Shown in pieces: positions 28,659 through 38,743 of a stretch of DNA of 51,103 nt (position 1 is the stretch's first letter; every line of letters begins with the position of its first letter). A program made the position numbers and the translations under genes. The stretch is from an uncultured Blautia sp. (lineage in GTDB: Bacteria; Bacillota; Clostridia; Lachnospirales; Lachnospiraceae). The stretch spans positions 1 to 51,103 of the forward strand of contig NZ_CAKRXI010000022.1 of NCBI RefSeq assembly GCF_934424005.1. The letters run 5' to 3'. Below the pieces are notes generated by a model. The model searched no databases. It saw nothing but the letters and a program-made list of their open reading frames with translations, and had not been told where the DNA came from.

Positions 28659-28683
28659 TACAGAAAATAAAGGAGGTATAAGA

Positions 28684-28899
28684 ATGAAATTTCAACGAAT
28701 TCAGGATCTGCGTATAGATTCCGATCTCTCTCAGAAGAAAATTGGTGAAATTCTTCATATCAGTCAGCGTTCTTATTCTCATTATGAAACAGGATCTCGT
28801 AATATTCCAATCGAAATGCTGATCCGCCTCGCTGATTATTATGATACCACCATTGATTATCTGGTTGGAAGAACCGATAACAAAGAACCGATCAAATGA
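28684..28899 (+). CDS. Small XRE-family helix-turn-helix regulator
   Basis: 71 residues, a single Cro/C1-type HTH domain with DLSQKKIGEILHISQRSYSHYETGSR as region 18-43 and IEMLIRLADYYDTTIDYLVGRT after it. Strong RBS (AAAGGAGG). It stands alone, divergent from comM, and is closed at once by a terminator. Single-domain XRE proteins of this type are common in Clostridia chromosomes; the target is unknown. Confidence 0.9.
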   Translation: MKFQRIQDLRIDSDLSQKKIGEILHISQRSYSHYETGSRNIPIEMLIRLADYYDTTIDYLVGRTDNKEPIK

Positions 28900-28901
28900 C
28901 G

Positions 28902-28936
28902 CAGAAAGCGAGTCAGTTTCCCTGACTCGCTTTCTG
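28902..28936. terminator. Bidirectional terminator overlapping the 3' end of the YARHG gene
   Basis: 15-bp perfect stem CAGAAAGCGAGTCAG / CTGACTCGCTTTCTG with a 5-nt loop, 3 bp after the XRE stop codon. Its right arm and loop encode the last codons of the convergent YARHG protein, which stops at 28913. Confidence 0.8.
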
Positions 28937-29839
28937 TTCTTCCCACTCAGCAATCTTTGAAATATTTGCAAGCTCATATTCATTGAAAATGGAATTCTGT
29001 TCAGCATCAAAAGTGTCCGGATCTATCGTACCCTGATACCAGGATTTACTGTTAAAATAGTCCGCAATATAATCTGTTACAAACTGACGTCCATGGCGTG
29101 CATAGATTTCATTCTTTGCAAGTTCCAGCTGATCTGAACTATATACTGAAATCTCCTCATCTGTCAGATAACGATTACTGCTCTCCGGGAAGAAATATTC
29201 TCCTGTCTCAGCCGTATTCTGTGCCTGCTCGGCCGGCGTTGGTGTAACCGTCGGATCCGGTTGTAGCTGTACCTGTGTTCTGCTCATAATACAACTTACA
29301 TTTGGATATACAGAAGAAACTGGTTCTGCTGTCGTCGCGCGCAGATATAATTGACCATTGTCAAATGTCAGATTTCCTGAAGCTGCATTTCCCGCTGTAT
29401 CTGTAAAGGAAAATGCTGCCGCAGTTCCGGCCACTTCCGCAGTTACATCAGCAGAAACAGACTGTGTCTGCCCTGCATCTGTCTGGCTGAAGCTGAATGA
29501 TACACTGTCCTGACTGATATTATATATATTAATTGTCACGAGTCCATCTGTGCTATACCAGTAATTCCAGAAATCATCCGGATTAAAACTTACTTTTTCT
29601 TTTGGTATCGGCGTTGGCGTCGCTGTTGGTCTCGGTGTCGGACTCGGAGACGGTGTCACAGGAACTTCCGTAGGTGCTGCTGTCGGCAGACTTTCCAGCG
29701 CTGCCATTGCTTCTTTCTTCTTTTGTGCCTCTCTCTCACTTTTCTGAAATCCTGCCAGAAGAAGTGCTGCTGCACTGAACATGATAAATATTGAGACCAA
29801 AATCACCAGCAGTACCTTCAGTCTGTTTTTTCTTCTCAT
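28913..29839 (-). CDS. Membrane-anchored extracellular protein with C-terminal YARHG domain
   Basis: 308 residues. N-terminal anchor (about 8-32: VLLVILVSIFIMFSAAALLL), a Pro/Thr-rich linker (~52-82, PTPxPTP repeats), a middle beta-type domain (~85-190), a second short PT linker, and a YARHG domain at the end (YLTDEEISVYSSDQLELAKN, EIYARHGRQF). YARHG domains are typical of extracellular proteins of Firmicutes; function unknown. GAGGTGA precedes ATG 29839. fbp ends 29 bp upstream on the same strand, so they may be co-transcribed. Confidence 0.87.
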   Translation of the reverse strand: MRRKNRLKVLLVILVSIFIMFSAAALLLAGFQKSEREAQKKKEAMAALESLPTAAPTEVPVTPSPSPTPRPTATPTPIPKEKVSFNPDDFWNYWYSTDGLVTINIYNISQDSVSFSFSQTDAGQTQSVSADVTAEVAGTAAAFSFTDTAGNAASGNLTFDNGQLYLRATTAEPVSSVYPNVSCIMSRTQVQLQPDPTVTPTPAEQAQNTAETGEYFFPESSNRYLTDEEISVYSSDQLELAKNEIYARHGRQFVTDYIADYFNSKSWYQGTIDPDTFDAEQNSIFNEYELANISKIAEWEEQKASQGN

Positions 29840-29868
29840 TCGCTCACCTCTGTTATTGCTTTTGTACT

Positions 29869-31824
29869 TTATTTTTTCTCTTTAATAATACCTTTTCTGT
29901 ATGCGTCAAGCAACTGTCGCAGTTCACCGATACGTTCTTTCAGAGCTCTTCCTGTGTCTGTATCCCCTACTAAACGACGTTTGGATGTATAATGTACGGA
30001 TACTCTGTTGGATACAATATCACTTTCTTTAGATATTGCCTGCTCCTTGGATGTAAAAGGCTCATGTGCCGTCAGAACCAGGCCATAAGAATTGTAAATC
30101 AGCGTATATCCGGCAATTCCTGTTACTTTCTGATAAGCTTTGCAGAATCCTCCATCAATAACAATTACTTTTCCATTGCATTTGACCGGACTCTCACCAT
30201 CCCCCTGATGTACAGGGACATGTCCATTGATGATATGGCCGGTTTCCGGATCCAATCCAAATTCCCGTATCATTCCATCTACTACTTTTTCATTTTCAAG
30301 AAGATGATAATACGCACCTTTTGTTTCTTTGTGAGTTTCCTTATCTGCAATAAAATATCGTTCAAATGTAGTCATTTTATCCTTGCCAAATAACGGTGAG
30401 GACGGACTTGCCCAGATAAACCACAAAATATCTCTGCCCTTACGCTGTTCTTCTCTGTCAACCGCATAAAATGCTCTCCGCACATATGCCTCCAGAACGT
30501 CATACAATTCACGTCCCTTATAAGTTTTTCCGTAAATCTGAATTTCCTTCAGACTTCCGTCTTCATTTAATGGAATACATCCATGAAACAGAAGATTTCC
30601 ATTATATATCTTATAAAGTCCACCTTTGTCCAGCAGCAGCCGCATATGATTCTGCAATTTTTCGCAGTTTCGGAATGCGGTTTCCAGACGTTCCATCACA
30701 TCCAGTTCTCCCGGAGTAAGTTCATACGGATGCTTCCAGTCAATCGTTGGAAATTCTGTATCAAGCATTGGATATTCTTTTCCATCTGCCAGTGTGACCG
30801 TACCTTTTTCCGGATTGATCCGGTGCAGCAGACATCTGTCTTCCATGTGAAATTCTTTATGTCTTCGAAGCAGCTGTCCCTCCAGCTTAAACTGAATGAT
30901 TGCAATTGCTTTATGCATCTTCTGTCCAAGTTCTTTTTCCAGCGCATTATAATTAGATGTTCCCTTCATTTCAAAAGCAGTACACGGATCATCTTTATAT
31001 ACTTCCATTGCAAATGTTGCAAGCGGAAGCATATTAATTCCGTATCCATCTTCCAGAATATCCAGATTTCCATAGCGGATACTGTTGCGAAGCACCGTTG
31101 CTATACAGGCTCTCTGCCCAACTGCAGCACCCATCCATACTACATCATGGTTTCCCCACTGGATATCCAGAGAATGATACTGCATCAGACGGTCCATGAT
31201 AAAATGCGGACCCGGACCTCTGTCAAAAATATCACCCAGAATATGCAGATGATCTACAACCAGTCTCTGTATCAGTTCTGCAAGTGCAATGATGAAATTC
31301 TCTGCACGGCCAATTTCAATGATCGTATTGACAATAGAATCATAATAAGCTTCTTTGTCGAGCACTTCCGCCTTTTCTGTGATCAATTCTTCAATAACAT
31401 ACGCATAATCCGGAGGTAATGCCTTCCGCACCTTGGATCTTGTATATTTGGACGCTGTAGTCTTGCAGACCTCGATCAAACGGTACAAAGTAATCTTGTA
31501 CCAGTTCTCCATATCTTCCTCTGTCTTTTTGACCAGCTGTATTTTTTCTTTCGGATAATAAATCAGTGTAGCCAGTGCTCTCTTGTCATTATTGCTCAGT
31601 GTATGGCCAAACACATCATCGATTTTTTTGCGTACAGCACCGGAACCATTGCGAAGTACATGCGAAAAAGCCTCATATTCTCCATGCAGATCCGACATAA
31701 AATGTTCTGTCCCTTTTGGCAGGTTCAGAATCGACTGCAGATTAATGATCTCAGTAGAAGCCTTTCCGATCGTCGGATAGAGTTCCGCAAGTCTCTGTAA
31801 ATACCTTAACTCCTCTTTTTTCAT
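29869..31824 (-). CDS. fbp: Fructose-1,6-bisphosphatase, class III
   Basis: 651 residues, the Firmicutes-type FBPase of gluconeogenesis (fructose-1,6-bisphosphate to fructose-6-phosphate). Calcineurin-like metallophosphatase motifs: MSDLHGEYEAF, HILGDIFDRGPGPH, IQWGNHDVVWMGA and INGHVPVHQGDGESP. Length is normal for the class. AAGGAG precedes ATG 31824. Lies 76 bp after polC on the same strand. Confidence 0.97.
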   Translation of the reverse strand: MKKEELRYLQRLAELYPTIGKASTEIINLQSILNLPKGTEHFMSDLHGEYEAFSHVLRNGSGAVRKKIDDVFGHTLSNNDKRALATLIYYPKEKIQLVKKTEEDMENWYKITLYRLIEVCKTTASKYTRSKVRKALPPDYAYVIEELITEKAEVLDKEAYYDSIVNTIIEIGRAENFIIALAELIQRLVVDHLHILGDIFDRGPGPHFIMDRLMQYHSLDIQWGNHDVVWMGAAVGQRACIATVLRNSIRYGNLDILEDGYGINMLPLATFAMEVYKDDPCTAFEMKGTSNYNALEKELGQKMHKAIAIIQFKLEGQLLRRHKEFHMEDRCLLHRINPEKGTVTLADGKEYPMLDTEFPTIDWKHPYELTPGELDVMERLETAFRNCEKLQNHMRLLLDKGGLYKIYNGNLLFHGCIPLNEDGSLKEIQIYGKTYKGRELYDVLEAYVRRAFYAVDREEQRKGRDILWFIWASPSSPLFGKDKMTTFERYFIADKETHKETKGAYYHLLENEKVVDGMIREFGLDPETGHIINGHVPVHQGDGESPVKCNGKVIVIDGGFCKAYQKVTGIAGYTLIYNSYGLVLTAHEPFTSKEQAISKESDIVSNRVSVHYTSKRRLVGDTDTGRALKERIGELRQLLDAYRKGIIKEKK

Positions 31825-31900
31825 AATTGTCTCCTTTTTGCTATGGTAACATACCCGGCTTTTCTATCGGTAATCCCCATTTTTTATAAATGATATCCCT

Positions 31901-34900
31901 TCAGGCAATCACACCGTCAAACAATGAAAACTGATTAGACTGTGGAATATCTCCAAAGATTCCCAGGTCATCCATCAGATCGATAACCGTCTTGCTGACC
32001 TTTGTCCGATCTCTGAAATCATCCTTCGACAGGAATTTCCCCTGTTTGGCAGCATCTACGACTGCCTCGGCAGCTTTATCCCCCATTCCGTCAATACAGT
32101 TCAATGCGGGCATCAGTTTGCCGTCAATGATCTGAAAACGATTTGCCTTGGCACGATAAAGATCGATTGGCATGAACTCCAGACCTCGTGCATACATTTC
32201 CTGTACAATACGCATATCTTTGATCGTATCCTGTTCTTTCTTTGACGCTGCATCGCCCTTTTTGCGAAGTTCTGCAAGATAGAAATCTAACCTGTCACGT
32301 CCCATACACATCGTTTCATATGAAAAAGCCGTTGCACGGATACTGAAAAATGCCGCATAATATGCAAGGGGTTTAAATACTTTAAACCAGGCAATACGCC
32401 ATGCCATCATAACGTATGCTGCTGCGTGTGCCTTCGGGAACATATATTTAATCTTTTTACAGGACCAGATATACCATTCCGGAACATTGTGTTCACGCAT
32501 GGTAGCTTCCCACTCTTCGCGCAGACCTTTTCCTTTACGTACAGCTTCCATGATCGTAAAGGCAAGGCTGCTTTCTACCCCCATGCTGATGAGATAGATC
32601 ATAATATCATCTCGTGTACAGATTGCAGTAGAAATCGTTGCTTTTCCTTCTTCGATCAATGTCTGTGCATTTCCCAGCCATACGTCTGTACCATGAGACA
32701 ATCCGGCAATACGTACCAGGTCAGAAAAATATTTCGGTTTCGTATCAATAAGCATCTGCATGGCAAAATCTGTACCAAACTCCGGTACACCCAGACATCC
32801 GAGCTTGCAGCCTCCAATATCCTCCGGTTTGATTTCCAATGCATCCGTACTTGCAAATAAAGACATAACTTCCTTGCTGTCCAAAGGAACATCACGGGCA
32901 CTTAAACCTGTCAGGTCCTCCAGCATACGGATCATTGTCGGATCATCGTGTCCGAGAATATCCAGTTTCAAAAGGTTTCCATCAATAGAATGATAATCAA
33001 AATGTGTTGTGATAATATCACTGTTCTCATCGTTTGCCGGATGTTGTACCGGTGTGAATTTTTCAATTTCCACACCCACCGGAAGAACAATGATTCCACC
33101 CGGATGCTGGCCGGTAGTTCGCCGGATACCGGTACATCCCTGCACAATACGGTTGATCTCACAATAACGTTTGTGCTGTCCCCGTTCCTCATAATAGTTC
33201 TTCACATAACCAAATGCCGTCTTCTCTGCAAGTGTACCGATCGTTCCGGCCTTAAAGGTCTGCCCTTTGCCAAAGATAACCTCTGTATATCGATGTGCAT
33301 TTGCCTGATACTCACCAGAAAAGTTAAGGTCAATATCCGGTTCCTTATCTCCTTTGAATCCAAGGAATGTTTCAAAAGGAATATCAAAGCCTTCCTTATT
33401 CATCTTAGTGCCACACTTCGGGCATACTTTATCCGGCATATCGCATCCGGCCATACCGCCGAATTTCTTGACTTCCGGCGAATCAAAATCACTGTATTTA
33501 CATTCCGGACACAGATAATGCGGTGGCAGTGGATTTACTTCTGTGATACCAGACATAGTTGCCGCCAGTGAAGAACCTACTGATCCTCGCGAGCCAACCA
33601 GATAACCATCTTCATTAGATTTCCATACCAGTTTCTGCGCGATAATATACATAACGGCATATCCATTGGAAATAATAGAATGAAGTTCCTTATCCAAACG
33701 GTCTTCTACAATCTTTGGAAGATTTTCACCATACATCTCATGTGCACGGTTAAAACAGATATCTTTCAGATCTTGATCCGAATTTTCAATAACCGGTGGA
33801 AATTTATCCGGATGAATCGGAGAGATCTTCTCAATCATATCTGCAATCTTGTTGGTATTGGTAATAACCACTTCTTCTGCTTTTTCACTTCCCAGATATG
33901 AAAATTCTTCCAGCATCTCTTCTGTAGTGCGCAGATACAGAGGTGCCTGATTATCCGCATCTGAGAATCCATTTCCGGCCATAATGATCCGTCGATAGAT
34001 TTCATCCTGTGGATCCATAAAATGTACGTCACAGGTGGCAACAACCGGTTTCTTAAACTGATCTCCAAGTTTTACGATTTTCTTATTAAGTTCAATCAGA
34101 TCCTCATTGGATTTCACACGATCATTTTTTTCATCTGCGATCATAAATGCGTTGTTTCCAAGTGGCTGAATTTCCAGATAATCATAAAAATTAACCAGTC
34201 TGGCAATTTCCGGTTCCGGTGCGTTCCTAAGAAGTGCCTGATACAATTCGCCAGCTTCACAGGCACTTCCGATCAGAAGTCCTTCTCTGTGTTCAAGAAA
34301 AAGGCTCTTCGGTACACGTGGACGACGTCTGTAATATTTCAGATGTGACTGGCTGACCAGTTTATAGAGATTCACACGTCCGATCTCATTTCTCGCCAAA
34401 ATGATCGCATGATACGTTGGCAGCTTCTTAATTGTATTCACAGATACATTTCCCTGCTGGTTCAGCGTATCCATATCAAAAATGTCTCGTTCTTTTAACA
34501 TTTCCACAAAACGTACAAAGATCTCGGCCGTACATGCTGCATCGTCCACTGCTCTGTGATGATGGTCCAGAGACACTCCGACAGCCTTAGCAACCGTATC
34601 CAGTTTGAATCGGTTCAATGCCGGCAGAAGAAAACGAGCCATACCAACCGTATCCACATATGTATACTCCTGCGGCAGCCCCTGTCGTTTGCAGTTTTCT
34701 ATAATAAAACTCATATCAAAGTCCGCATTATGAGCCACCATGACAGCTCCCGCACAAAATTCAAGGAACCGCGGAAGTATTGTCTGAATATCCGGTGCAT
34801 CCATAACCATGGAATCATTAATACTTGTCAACTGTTCAATTCTGTATGGAATCGGTACCTTTGGATTCACAAACGTCGAAAAACGGTCTGTGATCACACC

Positions 34901-36382
34901 ATTTTCGACTCTTACAGCACCAATCTCTATAATCTGACATGTAAGCGGAGAAAATCCTGTTGTCTCAATATCAAATACAACAAATTTACCATCAATCGAC
35001 TGTCCCTGGCTGTTGGTAACAATGCCTTTCATATCATCAACAAGATATGCTTCCATACCATACAGTACTTTAAAATCTGAATCTTTCGGAACACATCCTC
35101 CCCATGCGTCAAAACAGTGGTTTGCCTCTGGGAAAGCCTGTACAACACCATGGTCTGTGATTGCGATTGCCTTGTGCCCCCATTCGTAAGCCCGTTTTAC
35201 CAGATCCTTTGCAGTCGTGACACCATCCATATCGCTCATTTTAGTATGGCAGTGCAGTTCCACGCGCTTCTGCGGACTGGTATCCATTCTGGTACTACGG
35301 AAATCTGCAATTTTCTTAATTCCAGATATTGATCCGATCGTCAGCTCACTGTCAAATCGGTCAATCGTTGTTACTCCTTTAAATTTCAAAAAGGCACCTT
35401 TTTTGACAGATTCCGTAATCTCAGGTACCTGTTCATTTCTCAGAAACATTTTGATCACAATAGAATCAGTGAAATCTGTCACCGGAAATATCAGGATTGT
35501 TTTTTCATTACGGATCTCACGCGCTTCCACATCCATAACCTGTCCACGGATGATGACTTCGCCCATCTCACCGGTAATAGATTCCAGATCAATGGTATCT
35601 CCCTCAAAATCTCTTCCATAGATCACATCCGGATTACTGTCTTTGCGGAATCCTCCATGAAACTCTCCACGCTGGCTTTTCTTCTCAAACGTTTTTGGTT
35701 TCTGTTCTGTTTTATTAGTCTTCGCTTCTGCTTTTTTGCCATCCTTTACTTCCGTTGCAGCCGTTTCTTCCTCTCTCTCATCCTGCAGCGGCTCCGGTGT
35801 CAGTTTGGCATGTTTCAGCACATTCGCCACCTCCTGCCGGATCTGCAGCGCTGCATTTTTGCGATATTTGCTCTCTTCTGTCTCTACGAACTGCAGGTTG
35901 ATCTTGAGATTCATTCCACATCGTTCACAAAAAACTTTTTCCAGATATTCCACCAGAATCCCGCTTTTTTCTCTAGATATCACAGAATCAGGTAAAGTCA
36001 GATCCATCTGCTCATCCGATGGAAAAGCAATCTGCGCACGCTTAAAAAGATTGTATTCAAGCATATTGAAGTTCTTCAGTTCCACTTCCATACTGGAACG
36101 ATAAACTTCCAGAAAATTGGCCGGGGAATACTGTCTGGAAAGATGAAAACGTTCAATCACTGTTACCTGTATTTCAAGACCTGAAAAGCACTGTCTCTCA
36201 ATCTGATCTTCCAGTGCCATAATATATTTCTTGTGGATCCAGCGTTCACTATGAATATAAACCCACAGTCTCGTCTTCGCCGGATTGCAGGAAACTTTTG
36301 ATACAGTTACCATCTCCAGCCATTCATGCAGCTGGTCTTTTACTTTCAAATTGGGAAATACATCGAAAAATTCTTTCTCCAC
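31901..36382 (-). CDS. polC: DNA polymerase III alpha subunit, Gram-positive PolC type
   Basis: 1493 residues from a GTG start at 36382 (GAGAGG about 8 nt upstream). The replicative polymerase of Firmicutes with built-in proofreading. Order: N-terminal domains (1-~240), OB fold (~275-355, GQVMDVEAREI), PHP domain split around the exonuclease (ELHCHTKMSDMDG from 375), DnaQ-like exonuclease (FVVFDIETTGFSP with D471, E473), zinc-binding Cys motifs (CPECKYSD, CPKCGTKM, ~955-990), catalytic palm (PDIDLNFSGEYQ near 1015) and the HhH region (LNCIDGMGDKAAEAV). Follows ispG by 14 bp. Confidence 0.98.
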   Translation of the reverse strand: MEKEFFDVFPNLKVKDQLHEWLEMVTVSKVSCNPAKTRLWVYIHSERWIHKKYIMALEDQIERQCFSGLEIQVTVIERFHLSRQYSPANFLEVYRSSMEVELKNFNMLEYNLFKRAQIAFPSDEQMDLTLPDSVISREKSGILVEYLEKVFCERCGMNLKINLQFVETEESKYRKNAALQIRQEVANVLKHAKLTPEPLQDEREEETAATEVKDGKKAEAKTNKTEQKPKTFEKKSQRGEFHGGFRKDSNPDVIYGRDFEGDTIDLESITGEMGEVIIRGQVMDVEAREIRNEKTILIFPVTDFTDSIVIKMFLRNEQVPEITESVKKGAFLKFKGVTTIDRFDSELTIGSISGIKKIADFRSTRMDTSPQKRVELHCHTKMSDMDGVTTAKDLVKRAYEWGHKAIAITDHGVVQAFPEANHCFDAWGGCVPKDSDFKVLYGMEAYLVDDMKGIVTNSQGQSIDGKFVVFDIETTGFSPLTCQIIEIGAVRVENGVITDRFSTFVNPKVPIPYRIEQLTSINDSMVMDAPDIQTILPRFLEFCAGAVMVAHNADFDMSFIIENCKRQGLPQEYTYVDTVGMARFLLPALNRFKLDTVAKAVGVSLDHHHRAVDDAACTAEIFVRFVEMLKERDIFDMDTLNQQGNVSVNTIKKLPTYHAIILARNEIGRVNLYKLVSQSHLKYYRRRPRVPKSLFLEHREGLLIGSACEAGELYQALLRNAPEPEIARLVNFYDYLEIQPLGNNAFMIADEKNDRVKSNEDLIELNKKIVKLGDQFKKPVVATCDVHFMDPQDEIYRRIIMAGNGFSDADNQAPLYLRTTEEMLEEFSYLGSEKAEEVVITNTNKIADMIEKISPIHPDKFPPVIENSDQDLKDICFNRAHEMYGENLPKIVEDRLDKELHSIISNGYAVMYIIAQKLVWKSNEDGYLVGSRGSVGSSLAATMSGITEVNPLPPHYLCPECKYSDFDSPEVKKFGGMAGCDMPDKVCPKCGTKMNKEGFDIPFETFLGFKGDKEPDIDLNFSGEYQANAHRYTEVIFGKGQTFKAGTIGTLAEKTAFGYVKNYYEERGQHKRYCEINRIVQGCTGIRRTTGQHPGGIIVLPVGVEIEKFTPVQHPANDENSDIITTHFDYHSIDGNLLKLDILGHDDPTMIRMLEDLTGLSARDVPLDSKEVMSLFASTDALEIKPEDIGGCKLGCLGVPEFGTDFAMQMLIDTKPKYFSDLVRIAGLSHGTDVWLGNAQTLIEEGKATISTAICTRDDIMIYLISMGVESSLAFTIMEAVRKGKGLREEWEATMREHNVPEWYIWSCKKIKYMFPKAHAAAYVMMAWRIAWFKVFKPLAYYAAFFSIRATAFSYETMCMGRDRLDFYLAELRKKGDAASKKEQDTIKDMRIVQEMYARGLEFMPIDLYRAKANRFQIIDGKLMPALNCIDGMGDKAAEAVVDAAKQGKFLSKDDFRDRTKVSKTVIDLMDDLGIFGDIPQSNQFSLFDGVIA

Positions 36383-36396
36383 GCTCTATGCCTCTC

Positions 36397-37452
36397 TTAT
36401 CCTTCCCAGTGAAGCAGTTCCTCTCTTAAAGTATCCAGAAGCTGGTCTTCCGGTACTTTCTTCACGATCTCACCTTTTTTGATCAGCAGACCGACACCAA
36501 CCCCTCCGGCAATCCCAATATCTGCTTCCTTTGCTTCACCAGGTCCATTTACCACGCATCCCATAACAGCAACTTTAATATCCAATGGGATATCCTGTAC
36601 CATTGCTTCTACTTTATTTGCAAGCCCGATCAAATCAATACGTGTACGTCCACATGTCGGACAAGAAACAACTTCTACACCACCTTTACGCAACCCCAGT
36701 GTCTTAAGGATCCGTTTGGCTGATTTTATTTCTTCCAAAGGCGCACCTGTCAGAGAGACACGGATCGTATCTCCGATTCCCTGTGAAAGAATGATTCCAA
36801 GTCCTACGGCAGATTTGATATTTCCGGAATACAGAGTTCCCGCTTCTGTAATACCAACATGAAGCGGATGATCTGTTTTTTCTGCAATCAGCTCATGTGC
36901 TTTGGCACACATCATAACATCCGAAGACTTGATACTGATCACAAGATTGTCATACCCCATCTCTTCAATGATACGTACTTTATCCAGTGCGCTCTCCACC
37001 AGTCCTTCCGCCGTTACACCATGGTATTTTTCTACCAGTTCTTTTTCCAGAGACCCGCTGTTGACCCCTACACGGATTGGAATATTTCGCTCTTTTGCAA
37101 CATCCACAACCGCCTGAATACGGTCAGTACTTCCAATATTTCCAGGATTGATACGAATTTTATCTGCACCGTTTTCCATTGCGGCAATCGCCAGTCGATA
37201 ATCAAAGTGAATATCTGCTACCAATGGAATGTGGATCTGCTTTTTGATTTCTTTCAGCGCCTGCGCTGCTTCCATAGTCGGCACTGCACAACGGATAATA
37301 TCACATCCGGCTGCTTCCAGCTCCAGAATCTGGCGGACAGTTGCCTCCACGTCTTCTGTCTTAGTATTCGTCATAGACTGAATCAGAATTGGATTACCTC
37401 CACCAATCTTTTTGTTTCCTATCTGTACAACTTTTGTGTGATCACGATACAT
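36397..37452 (-). CDS. ispG: 4-hydroxy-3-methylbut-2-enyl diphosphate synthase (flavodoxin/ferredoxin)
   Basis: 351 residues from ATG 37452 (AAGGAGAG upstream; the ATG at 37497 lies in the terminator of telA). IspG/GcpE makes HMBPP from MEcPP in the MEP isoprenoid route and needs a 4Fe-4S cluster, here held by the Cys of SCPTCGRTRID and GCVVNGPGEAKEAD. The TIM barrel begins with GGGNPILIQSMTNTKTEDV. polC follows 14 bp downstream. The usual partners dxr and rseP are not upstream here. Confidence 0.97.
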   Translation of the reverse strand: MYRDHTKVVQIGNKKIGGGNPILIQSMTNTKTEDVEATVRQILELEAAGCDIIRCAVPTMEAAQALKEIKKQIHIPLVADIHFDYRLAIAAMENGADKIRINPGNIGSTDRIQAVVDVAKERNIPIRVGVNSGSLEKELVEKYHGVTAEGLVESALDKVRIIEEMGYDNLVISIKSSDVMMCAKAHELIAEKTDHPLHVGITEAGTLYSGNIKSAVGLGIILSQGIGDTIRVSLTGAPLEEIKSAKRILKTLGLRKGGVEVVSCPTCGRTRIDLIGLANKVEAMVQDIPLDIKVAVMGCVVNGPGEAKEADIGIAGGVGVGLLIKKGEIVKKVPEDQLLDTLREELLHWEG

Positions 37453-37471
37453 GCTCTTCTCTCCTTTTTGA

Positions 37472-37505
37472 CGAAAAAGCGGAGCTGTTATTTCCAAACA
37501 GCCCC
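37472..37505 (-). terminator. Terminator between telA and ispG
   Basis: Minus strand GGGGCTGTT / AACAGCTCC stem (9 bp with one wobble), 7-nt loop, followed by GCTTTTTCG. It lies in the 62 bp between telA and ispG, so ispG-polC should have its own start of transcription or depend on read-through. Confidence 0.7.
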
Positions 37506-37514
37506 TCTTGTATT

Positions 37515-38693
37515 TCAGTGCTGAATTTCCAACAGTTTAGCCTTCAGGTCATTTTCCATTCTGACCATTTCTGCTTCCGCTGCCTGGCGTTTTTCTCTGC
37601 CCTCTTTCTGAATCTTCATTACATCATCCAGCGTCTGAATCAGATCTGCATTGGTTTTCTGAAGCGTTTCCATATCCACAATACCACGTTCTGATTCTTT
37701 TGCTGTCTCTACCGATGCCATATGCAGTTTCTCTGCATTTTTTCGAAGGAGTTCATTTGTAAGATCCGATACCTGACTCTGTGCCTGCGCTGCCTCTGTT
37801 GAATGTGCAATGCCAAGCGCCAGTACCATCTGGCTTTTCCAGAGTGGAATCGTATTGACCAGTGTAGTCTGAATCTTTTCTGCCATCATCGTATCATTGT
37901 TCTGGACAAGGCGGATCTGTGGTGCTGTCTGCAGTGAGATCATTCTGGTAAGTTCCAGGTCATGAAGTTTTTTCTCAAAACGGGCACATTTACTGTCCAG
38001 ATCCTTAGCCGCCTGTGCGTCCTCCGGAAGTCCGGTCATTTTCGCCTTTTCTTCCAGATCCTGCAGTTTGCCGTTCCTTGTCTGTGCAAGACTCTGTTTA
38101 CCAGCCTGAATGTACATGGAAAGCTCTTTGAAATACAGGAGATTCTGTTCATACATTTTGTCCATCATCGCAGAATCCTTGAGCAGACGAACCTGATGCT
38201 TTTCCAGCGCATCTGCAATCTTTTCTACATTTACTTCAGCCTTGTCATATCTGTTTTTCAAATTTTCTACTTTATTTGCCTGTTTTTTGAAAAATCCCAG
38301 AAAACCTTTTTCCTCTTCGGCATCAAATCCCTTCAGTTCTCCAACAACTCCTGAAAGAAGTTCTCCGACTTCGCCAAGATCCTGTGCTCTTACGTTTTTC
38401 AATGCCTCATCTGAAAAATCGGCCATCTTTTTCTGTGTCCCAGCGCCATACTGCATGACCTGTGTCAGATTCTCCACATCAATCTTAGATGCAAAATCGT
38501 CCACCATCTTCTGTTCTTCCGGTGTCAGTACTGTCTGTGCCATCTTCTGCTGGACCGGATCCATTTCCGGTGCAACTTCCATCAGTTGTCCCTGTACCTG
38601 CACTTCCGGCTCCTTCTTCACTTCCGGTGCAAAATCTGGTTCCAGTGTAAGTGACGGCATCCCTGTTTCTGCCTGTTTCATTTCATCACCCAT
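37515..38693 (-). CDS. telA: TelA family protein (toxic anion resistance)
   Basis: 392 residues, helical, rich in Glu, Lys and Gln, with the pattern of the TelA family: FASKIDVENLTQVMQYGAGT, IPLWKSQMVLALGIAHST and NAEKLHMASVETAKESERG. Family members are linked to tellurite and cell-envelope stress resistance, mechanism unresolved. AAGGAG precedes ATG 38693. It follows xpaC by 50 bp; the XpaC-TelA pair is common in Firmicutes, which suggests joint function. Confidence 0.94.
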   Translation of the reverse strand: MGDEMKQAETGMPSLTLEPDFAPEVKKEPEVQVQGQLMEVAPEMDPVQQKMAQTVLTPEEQKMVDDFASKIDVENLTQVMQYGAGTQKKMADFSDEALKNVRAQDLGEVGELLSGVVGELKGFDAEEEKGFLGFFKKQANKVENLKNRYDKAEVNVEKIADALEKHQVRLLKDSAMMDKMYEQNLLYFKELSMYIQAGKQSLAQTRNGKLQDLEEKAKMTGLPEDAQAAKDLDSKCARFEKKLHDLELTRMISLQTAPQIRLVQNNDTMMAEKIQTTLVNTIPLWKSQMVLALGIAHSTEAAQAQSQVSDLTNELLRKNAEKLHMASVETAKESERGIVDMETLQKTNADLIQTLDDVMKIQKEGREKRQAAEAEMVRMENDLKAKLLEIQH

Positions 38694-38743
38694 ATCGTTC
38701 TCCTTATCGTGTTCTGTGGCAAATGTATTTTATACTCGTTTTT

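Noticed and set aside
28549..29010. 153-codon minus-strand frame over the XRE gene
   Set aside because: Antisense to the HTH gene, which has a good RBS and a recognisable domain; the frame also crosses the terminator.
29590..29680. Pro/Thr-coding repeats in the YARHG gene, considered as a DNA minisatellite
   Set aside because: The repeats follow the codon pattern of a PTP linker and vary at third positions; a protein linker is sufficient explanation.
30583..31419. 278-codon plus-strand frame
   Set aside because: Antisense to fbp, Cys/Phe/Ile-rich, no RBS; fbp is unmistakable.
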